A stretch of 64,000 nucleotides of DNA from Caenorhabditis remanei. Its lineage: Eukaryota; Nematoda; Chromadorea; Rhabditida; Rhabditidae. The notes beneath the pieces are model-generated. The model was not told where the DNA came from. It worked only from the letters and a program-made list of their open reading frames with translations, and did no database searches. The translations under genes and the position numbers were made by a program. The stretch spans positions 1,674,001 to 1,738,000 of the forward strand of contig NC_071329.1 of assembly GCF_010183535.1 (NCBI RefSeq), written 5' to 3'. Positions 57,701 to 64,000 of this stretch are shown in pieces (positions within the stretch are counted from its first letter, which is position 1; each line of letters opens with the position of its first letter).

Positions 57701-59543
57701 TTCGAATTTTATGGTTATTTTAAGTGCAAAAAGTCGTTTTTTTTTAAAGGAAATCGAGCGTGGCCTAGAAAACCAAAGTTTGAAAAAGTTCGGCCACCAT
57801 TGCAAACTCGACTTTTCGGTTTTCAGTGCAGAGAATCGCATTTTTGGAATTGTGGCCTGGAAATCCGGAAACTTTTTTTTTTTGAAATTTTGTCGGTTTT
57901 AGGCTGAAACCCCGATTTTCCGGCTGATTTTTCCTAGTTTCTGATAGAAATTTGGAAAAAATCACAATTTTTGGCAAATTTTATGCTATGGCCTAGAAAA
58001 CCGAATTTTGAAAAGTTCGGCCACCTTGGTTTTTCATCGAAATTTAAGCCTAAAAATCGCTTTTGTCGCGATGGCCGAACTTTTTTGGAATCCTAGGCCA
58101 TCATCCTAAAATTCTCCGATTTCCAGAATTTTATGAGAATTTTAAAAAATCACAATTTTTGACATATTTGACCGTGGTTTGGGTTTCTAGGCCATCTACA
58201 CGTGGTAGCCTAGAAAACCAAAATTAGGAAAAGTTCGGCCACCTTTTGTTTTTATCGATTTTTCATCGATTTTTATTGAAATTTAAGCTAAAACCCGCTT
58301 TTTCGCGGTGGCCGAACTTTTTTTGGAATGCTAGGCCATCATTCAAATTTTTCATTTTCCAGTCGCCCCTCCCACCACCGCCAATCGTAATTCCTCGAAT
58401 CGCAGCGATCGGCTCCGAGCGAGCACAACGAATGGCCTCCGCCTCGGCGTCGTCACTTCAGAATTCTCCGGTTCCCCTGTTGACTCCGCCCCCTCAACCG
58501 ATTCTGGAGATTCGCCAGAATCCGCAATTTATGGAATTGACGGATTCGGAATGTTTGATATGTTTGACGGAGATGATAAGAGACGACGAGACGACGATCA
58601 AATGTCACGAGTGTCGACGACGATTCCATTTTCAGGTTTCTGTTCGTTGCGAAGTGCGCTCTATTGAGAATTGAGAATCACCAGGTGGTGTAGTTCTCGT
58701 GGACAAGCTGGATTCGGTTTTTTTTGTTTGAAAATAGACTAAAATCGACTAAAATCCCATCAAAATTGAGCGTTTTAACATAGATTTTGGAGTTGTCCAC
58801 GTGGAGTACACGGTGGAGTTCGTCGTGTACTCCTCGTGGACAAAACAGATTTTTGAGTTTTTGAGCGTTTTTTGTAGATTTTTAGGCGTTTTTACAAGAA
58901 AAAAACGATTAAAGTTAGCGATTTTTCATCAGAAATATTCGAAAATTCGAAAAAATTGGCAGAAAACACCGTGTACTCCTCGTGGACAAGATGAATTCGA
59001 ATTTTCACGGATATTACTCAATTTTAATCAATATTCGTCAATTTTTCGAGTCTTTCGTAGTTTTTGGTTTGAAAACCGAAAAAATACGCAATTTTCAATC
59101 AAAACCGTTTAAAAATTGAAAAAAAAAACCAATAAAAGTTTCGTGTACTCCTCGCGGACAAGATGAAATTTTTGAGTTTTTGAGCATTTTTTTGTCAATT
59201 TTTCAACTTTTTCCTATTGAAAATTGATGTTGTAGACGAGTTCTCATCAGAAATGACCGAAAACCCGATAAAAATTGCCAAAAAGTACCGTGTACTCCTC
59301 GTGGACAAGATGAATTTGAATTTTCACGGAGCTATGGATTTTTGAGTTTTTGAGCGGTTTTTTATCAATTTTTTTGAGTTTTTACACAGAAAATCCGTGA
59401 AAATTGACGATTTTTCATCAAAAATGTGTCAAAAATCAAACATTCAATATTTTCAGTGCGCCTCCGAGTGGCTGAAAGTGAAGACCATATGCCCGACGTG
59501 CAAAGGGAAACTTCTGGATCCCAACGAGTTTCCGGCTCTATAA
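48710..59543 (+). CDS. Gene C: multi-domain protein with C-terminal RING-like finger, about 1068 aa
   Basis: Fourteen exons: 48710-48790, 48838-49018, 49726-49829, 49900-50004, 50099-50325, 51175-51901, 53055-53366, 54190-54818, 55405-55593, 55639-55713, 56789-56872, 57499-57631, 58363-58635, 59457-59543. Modules are as in B (DVYGSPQEF; RRTKHRAVPIP; LRTCDMYDALEICQ; CRRVAGYRCTTC at about 480-600), then a Ser/Asp/Glu-rich stretch (600-660), a long coiled coil (670-940), a Pro-rich linker, and a zinc finger. The finger runs CLIC, CHEC, FH, QCASEW, CPTC (about 1012-1058), spacing C4HC3, so a RING variant or PHD-like fold; E3 ligase activity is inferred. Exon 5 carries one in-frame TGA. Comparison with D shows the segment before it is read one base out, with an A-run too long at the acceptor and one too short near 50190. 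Other exons are clean. I do not know the family name. Confidence 0.68.
50377..51134 (+). repeat. Three intronic hairpin elements, gene C intron 5
   Basis: Copies at about 50377-50495, 50693-50812 and 51016-51134, each with arms aatgcgctctaatgataat / attatcaatagagcgcattt and the tail. All are in gene orientation. The inner arms vary together (tttccttgag/gaaagaccg and similar). Confidence 0.85.
52010..52920. repeat. GACA-rich repeats and one hairpin element, gene C intron 6
   Basis: Irregular tandem runs of gacatccggacagacagac and related units at 52018-52480 and 52670-52900. A hairpin element lies between them at 52498-52616. The GACA units recur at 55716-55915 and near 56690. Confidence 0.75.
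53440..54040. repeat. Hairpin element and GGCCTAG repeats, gene C intron 7
   Basis: Hairpin copy at 53440-53558 in gene orientation. After it come repeated ggtggcctagaaa and its inverse ttctaggccac, which could pair in the RNA. The same segment is repeated at 57060-57370 and 63225-63400. Confidence 0.7.
55716..56710. repeat. GACA repeats and three hairpin elements, gene C intron 10
   Basis: GACA-type repeats at 55716-55915. Hairpin copies at 55933-56052 and 56477-56597, and a 3' half only at 56226-56272. All are in gene orientation. Confidence 0.75.
56916..56975. repeat. Perfect 25-bp hairpin, gene C intron 11
   Basis: aatttcggtagagcgcggtt and five more bases are followed by a 10-base loop and the exact inverse arm. 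The arm is the GAGCGC motif family in its purest form. Confidence 0.85.
57640..58345. repeat. GGCCTAG inverted motif series, gene C intron 12
   Basis: At least four units alternate gtggcctagaaaaccaaa with aaaagttcggccacc or ggccgaactttttttgg. This gives many ways to form short hairpins. No coding potential is conserved. Confidence 0.6.
58680..59330. repeat. Tandem repeats with gtgtactcctcgtggacaag, gene C intron 13
   Basis: Four or five units of about 150-170 bases each carry cgtgtactcctcgtggacaa followed by gatgaattcgaattttcacgg or a variant. The first is next to an inverse copy (gtccacgtggagtacacgg). This intron splits the RING-like finger. Confidence 0.7.
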
Positions 59544-59859
59544 TTATCTATTTTTTTCTTTTTCTTAAACTCTCTTCTCTCTGTCTAAATGTGAATACGG
59601 TATTTCTTGTTGATTTCATAACACATTTAACAATTATTAATGTTCTTGTTCCTCTTTTTTTCTGTATCTCTTTTTTTATTAATTGAGATTTAATTAAGCC
59701 TAATTAAGTGTTAATTGTCGTTTTTATAAGAAAAAAAGTTTTTTAAATTGTATTTTTGTTTTAAAAAGGATGTTTTTGTCATAATCCTCTTATTTTAATT
59801 GTCTGAACTTTGTAAACGCGCTCCACCGCACCCAATTTAGGAAGCCCCGCCTCTTAAGA
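59544..59859. other. Short spacer between genes C and D
   Basis: 317 bases from the C stop to the D ATG, same strand. No clear AATAAA. The spacing would allow a two-gene operon. Just before the ATG lies ggaagccccgcctcttaag. Confidence 0.4.
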
Positions 59860-62800
59860 ATGTCCAAATTCTTTGAGAACGTCGCACCGCCCTACGCGTC
59901 TCTCCATACTTTTGCTTCGCTTCAGAAGTATATTTTAAATCAGGTATATTAAGATGTTTTTTTTTTAAATTAGTTCCGATAATTTCTCTCCAGAATCGCC
60001 AACGTCTTCACTCGTTTGCCACCGGCTACAAATTCAAAACGGATGGTTCGTCAGATGTCTACACCGAGGAGCAGACAATTCAGATGTTTTTAGAGAAATC
60101 TGATCATAAACTTCGTAAGGATCTCCTTTGTAACTGTGCTCTAATGATAACGAGTCGGGACTCCTCGTGGACAAGGCAACAAATTGGCGAAATTGGGGTT
60201 TTTCACTGAAATTTTTTTAACTCAGTTTTGTGGCAAATGCGCTCTAATGATAATTTTGTGAAAATTACGGTATTTTTGTGTAAAATCACGGAATTTTCAA
60301 ATGGATTATCAATAGAGCGCATTTAGTCACGCGTAGGCGGAAGGAAGATATGCTCAAGTTTTCTCCAAAAAACTGCTGAAAATAAGCTGGCTGAACTTTT
60401 CCTTTTGGATTTCTAGGCCGCGGTCATTGTTCAGTCTCCGTGAAGGCGTAAAATCTCGGATTTTATGCTCCGCCCACTTTTCAAGAATGATAAAAGAGGA
60501 AACTGGGAGCAGCTCAGTGGCGAATGCGCTCTATTGATAATCTCCTGAAAATTACGGTATTTCTGAATGATTTTCTGTTAGATTATCAGCAGAGCGCATT
60601 TAGTCACGCGTAGCCGGAAGCTATGCGCAAAATTTTTGCCAAAAAACTGCTGAGGCTCCGCCCACTTTTCAAAAAGCATAAAAGTGAAAAATGGAAGTAT
60701 TAGCGCGAAACCCCGTTTTTGACTGATATTTTCCTACAATTTCAAATCAGGCTCAAATGTGGCAAATGCGCTCTAATGATAATCTTCTGAAAATTACGGT
60801 GTTTCTGAAATAAAAACCGTTAATTTAATGCGAGATTATCAATAGAGCGCATTTAGTCACACGTAGGCGGAAGCTATGCTCAAAATTTTCATTTTTTGAG
60901 TTTTTTGGCCTAGAATCCCCGCGCGAAAAAACTCGGCCACGTTTTAACTTCCAGGAATGTACGGATCGCCACGAGAGTTCTCCGAGCAGCTGAAAATATT
61001 CAGAAACTTCACCGGAAGTCATATCTATCTCGATCTCAAAAATTATGAATCGTATTATGTAAGAATTTTTCAAATTTTTCGAAAAATACATATTTTTCAA
61101 ACTTTCCAGACGACGCCAATGATGTATCACAGTTTGTCGGGTGACGAATACATTTGCAAATCGGATCTCTTCGCCTACCTCCAGAATCTGTCGATTCGAG
61201 TGCACAAAGATTTGGTTGGGGTAAACGCGCTCCATTGAGAACTCATCAAATTTCGTTGCAGAACGGCGACATTTTCATGCAATTTCTATCGATTTATCTG
61301 AAAGCGAAAGAACAAGAAATGTGTGGAATGCGTGTGGATTTTGTAGCATTTGATCCGAAAGTTTTCGAGGAAATTGAGCGGGAATTCGAGGAGAGTATGC
61401 AGATTTTGATACAGAGTGTAAGGAATTGCAGTTGAGAAGACGTGGGGATCAGAGTTGCATGGAATTCCGACTTCCGACTTCCGGGCATTTTTTCCATTCC
61501 GACTTCCGACTTCCGGATAAGGAATATCACTTCCGACTTCCGGATAAAGAATATCACTTCCGACTTCCGGATAAGGAATATCACTTCCGACTTCCGACTT
61601 CCGGATAAGGAATATCACTTCCGACTTCCGGATAAGGAATTTTACTTCCGACTTCCGTCATTCCAAAACTGTGGAATTTTCGAAAAGTGCATTTCGCAGA
61701 AATGCATGGATAAATGGCCTAAAAGGACAGAAAATATGCTTTTCTTCACCCAAAAACTAGTTTTTCACTAATTTTCATACTTGTCAAAAATCGGGCCGGG
61801 CCGCCACGGGCCGGGCCGGGCCGGGCCGAAATTTCTCTCGGCCCGGCCCGGCCCGGTCGGCCCGGATTCAAAAATGGGTACCCATTTTTACCAATTTTTT
61901 TTTGAAATTTTTCGAAAAAAAACAGTAAAAATGCTTAAATTATCATTACATATTCACATTTTGATTCAATTTTAAATGTTTATTCGAAAACTATACTTTT
62001 TTCAAACAATTTCCAAAAAAAATTCAAAAACTCAAAATGTTTTGAAAAAATGTTTCAAAACGGGCCGAGCGGGCCGGGCCGGGCCACGGGCCGGGCCGGG
62101 CCGGGCCGGGCCGAGATTTTTCCTGATTTCGGCCCGGCCCGGCCCGGCCCGGCCCGTGACAAGTATGCTAATTTTTGCGAATTTTATGAACTTTTTCTAG
62201 GAGTTTTTGAATCTTTGCGAAAAAATCTAATTCCGACTTCCGACTTCCGGATAAGAAATTTTCACTTCCATGCAACTCTGGTGTGGATTCAGAATCCCCC
62301 AGATTTTATTTGGATCATTTGTTCAGTGGCAAATGCGCTCTGTTGATAGTTTTTCGGAAGTGTACGGCAGTGTGTCTTCTCGAGACGGTCTCGAGAAAAT
62401 TCTCGAGAAAATTCTCGAGAGAGTTCTCGAGAATTTCTCGAGAATTCTCGAGAAATTTTTCTCGAGAATTCTCGAGAAATTCTCGAGAGATCTCTCGAGA
62501 GATTTCTCGAGAATTCTCGAGAACGTTCTCGAGAAAAATTTCTCGAGAGATTTCTCGAGAATTCTCGAGAATTCTCGAGAAATTTTTCTCGAGGAGTGAT
62601 TTCACGAAAAACTCACAAAAAACCAATTTTACTAAAATAAGTATGTGAACAAGTGTAATAGAGATTGAGATTAAATTGAAAGAGATTCATTTTTAACAAG
62701 AGAACCGAGTTCATTAAATCGAGAAACATTTCAATAATAACTAATGGAGAAACTATATTTTTGTCAATAAAGCTTTAATAATACAAATATTTGAAAATCA

Positions 62801-63769
62801 CCGCGCACCGCGCCATAAACAGTAAACAAAATTTTCAAAAACCTATTCTCGAGATTCTCGAGAATTCTCGAGAATTCTCGAGAATGTCTCGAGAATTTCT
62901 CGAGAAATCTCTCGAGAGATCTCTCGAGAATTTCTCGAGAATTCCTTTTCTCGAGAATTTTTTCTCGAGAAGACACACTGGTGTACGGTATTTCTATGGA
63001 AATAACGCGATTTTTGAAAAGATTATCAATAGAGCGCATTTAGTCACGCGTAGGCGGAAGCTATGCTCAAATTTTCATTTTTCTGGAAACAGTTTCAGAT
63101 TTTTCGCAATTTTTTTTAGTTTTTCGGGTCTGAAAATGCGATTTTCGTGACGAAATTGGCAAGAAATCACAGTTTTCGTCTCAAAATCACCAAAAATTGA
63201 GGTTTTTGCTGAAAATAGATACGGTAGCCGAGTTTGCGAATTCTAGGCCACCAACTGGTTTTCTAGGCCATTTGATCGGAATTTACGATATTTTTGAGAC
63301 TTGATGATGAAATTAGGTTGAAAACGGTCTAAAACTCTCAAAATTCGAATTTTAATGGATCGTGGCCTAGAAAGACATTTGGTGGACTAGAAATCCAAAC
63401 ATCTCGCTGGTTTTTGTGGTTTTTGGGTGGTTTTTGGCCGAAATTCGTCATTTTTTCGATATTTTTAGTGTGAAAAATTTTGAAAAATTTTGAAAATTTC
63501 AGAAACGCGATGAAAGTTGTGGACCAAGCGTCGTCGTTTCCGACTATACCCCGACGGAAGTTTTCAATAAACTAAAAGAGTTGGTGCCGGTTGAATGGAC
63601 ACAAAAAGAAATCGATTATGTCCAACTTCATTTGACAAGTGTGACGAGTATTATGACGGTAGATCAAATCGAAGTGGCACTCGATTGGCTTTATTTTAAT
63701 ATTCAACGAGTTATTGAGACATACGATCAAATTATGGAGAAGAGACCGGACATGTTTTATAGTAGTGTG
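59860..63769 (+). CDS. Gene D: B/C paralogue, 5' part only (runs off the window)
   Basis: Exons so far: 59860-59943, 59994-60114, 60955-61058, 61110-61214, 61262-61417, 63503-63769 (279 residues, open and in phase). Exon 1 starts MSKFFENVAPP, like MSKFLKSSE in gene B. Exon 3 holds RMYGSPREFSEQ, exon 4 is again 105 nt (TTPMMYHSLSGDEY), and exon 5 reads FLSIYLKAKEQEM. Exon 6 carries KLKELVPVEW, the most conserved element of the family. The exon 4 donor (gttggg) is weak. Whether D has a RING finger cannot be seen. Intron 5 is 2.1 kb because of two hAT insertions. Function unknown. Confidence 0.72.
60227..60875 (+). repeat. Three intronic hairpin elements, gene D intron 2
   Basis: Copies at about 60227-60350, 60519-60625 and 60755-60875, each with the outer arms and the tail agtcacgcgtaggcggaag or close variants. 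All are in gene orientation. Confidence 0.82.
61450..62280. mobile_element. Non-autonomous hAT element, 831 bp, gene D intron 5
   Basis: Ends CAGAGTTGCATGGAA and exact inverse. Flanked by gtggggat / gtgtggat, an 8-bp target duplication with one mismatch. Subterminal cttccgacttccgg tandem repeats lie at both sides. The middle is occupied by another element at 61776-62167. Confidence 0.82.
61776..62167. mobile_element. GGCCCGG-rich palindromic element nested in the hAT element
   Basis: Starts catacttgtcaaaaatcggg and ends cccgtgacaagtatg. Runs of ggcccggcccggcc lie on both arms, around an AT-rich core. Decayed relatives are at 11911-12196 and 26845-27147. Confidence 0.7.
62324..63063 (+). repeat. 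Hairpin element split by a hAT insertion, gene D intron 5
   Basis: The left arm gtggcaaatgcgctctgttg is at 62324-62359 and the right part attatcaatagagcgcattt with the tail at 63018-63063. Everything between them is the 613-bp insertion plus one target copy. Same orientation as the gene. Confidence 0.8.
62368..62980. mobile_element. Non-autonomous hAT element with CTCGAGAA arrays, 613 bp
   Basis: Perfect 18-bp ends CAGTGTGTCTTCTCGAGA and inverse. The 8-bp target duplication GTGTACGG lies on both sides (62360-62367, 62981-62988). Both subterminal regions (to about 62595 and from about 62846) are dense arrays of tctcgagaa in both orientations, like transposase-binding arrays. No open frame of note. 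Confidence 0.88.
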
Positions 63770-63852
63770 GTAAGGGACAATGATAAATTATGGAAATTTA
63801 GTGTAGATTTACGAGAGATTCAAGTCAACATTTCATTCTCTTCGTAATTCAG

Positions 63853-63975
63853 TATTGTGGCAAATGCGCTCTAATGACAAACTGCTGAAAATTACGGTGT
63901 TTCTGAAATAAAAACCGTTAATTTTCTGTGAGATTATCAATAGAGCGCATTTAGTCACGCGTAGGCGGAAGCTAT
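63853..63975 (+). repeat. Intronic hairpin element, gene D intron 6
   Basis: Full copy (gtggcaaatgcgctctaatg to gcgtaggcggaagctatgc) just after exon 6, in gene orientation. Inner arms ttacggtgtttctgaa/aaaccgttaatttt match the copy at 60755-60875. Confidence 0.82.
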
Positions 63976-64000
63976 GCCCGAATTTTCATTTTTTGAAAGC

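Noticed and set aside
61286..62650. Several open frames of about 100 codons with repeating peptides
   Set aside because: They follow cttccgacttccgg and tctcgagaa tandem arrays of hAT elements. The peptide repeats reflect DNA repeats.

Overview
The window looks like nuclear DNA of a Caenorhabditis-type nematode. It is AT-rich, and introns are short with gtaag/gtgag donors and tttcag acceptors. Several genes have a splice-leader-like acceptor (cag or tag) one to three bases before the ATG. One gene matches the extracellular half of the worm EGF receptor LET-23, and several others are ZYG-11-like. Exon models were built by hand from splice signals, reading phase and comparison between paralogues. 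No search or transcript data were used.

Left part (1-14.2 kb): four ZYG-11-like genes, G1 and G2 on the minus strand and G3 and G4 on the plus strand. They are arranged as a mirror image (G1 pairs with G4, G2 with G3), and the duplicated blocks include 5' and 3' flanks. G2, G3 and G4 read open through seven exons each (618, 608 and 601 aa). Each starts with an Elongin-C BC-box (SLxxxCxxxL) and carries leucine-rich repeats, so they are probable substrate receptors of CUL-2 ubiquitin ligases. The spacers are full of fold-back elements.

Middle (14.9-28.4 kb): an unrecognised nine-exon gene (507 aa, minus), then a LET-23-like gene (minus) that has L1, furin-like, L2 and a partial second furin-like region. 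I see no transmembrane segment or kinase, and its first and last exon junctions are doubtful. Both carry transposable elements only in introns. Between 24 and 28.4 kb lie two decayed ZYG-11-like 3' ends, several palindromic elements and a non-autonomous hAT element with an 8-bp target duplication.

Satellite (28,474-39,270): 81 consecutive 133-bp monomers with no net length change, traces of an 8-monomer higher-order unit, and no coding potential.

Right part (39.5-64 kb): a short coiled-coil gene (A) and three plus-strand paralogues (B, C, and D, which runs off the edge) of a large multi-exon family that I cannot name. C ends in a RING-like zinc finger and B lacks it. B has one apparent frameshift and C has a compensated pair. 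Their introns hold 21 copies of a roughly 120-bp hairpin element, all in the sense orientation. They also hold minisatellites, palindromes and two more hAT-type insertions, one of them nested inside a hairpin element.
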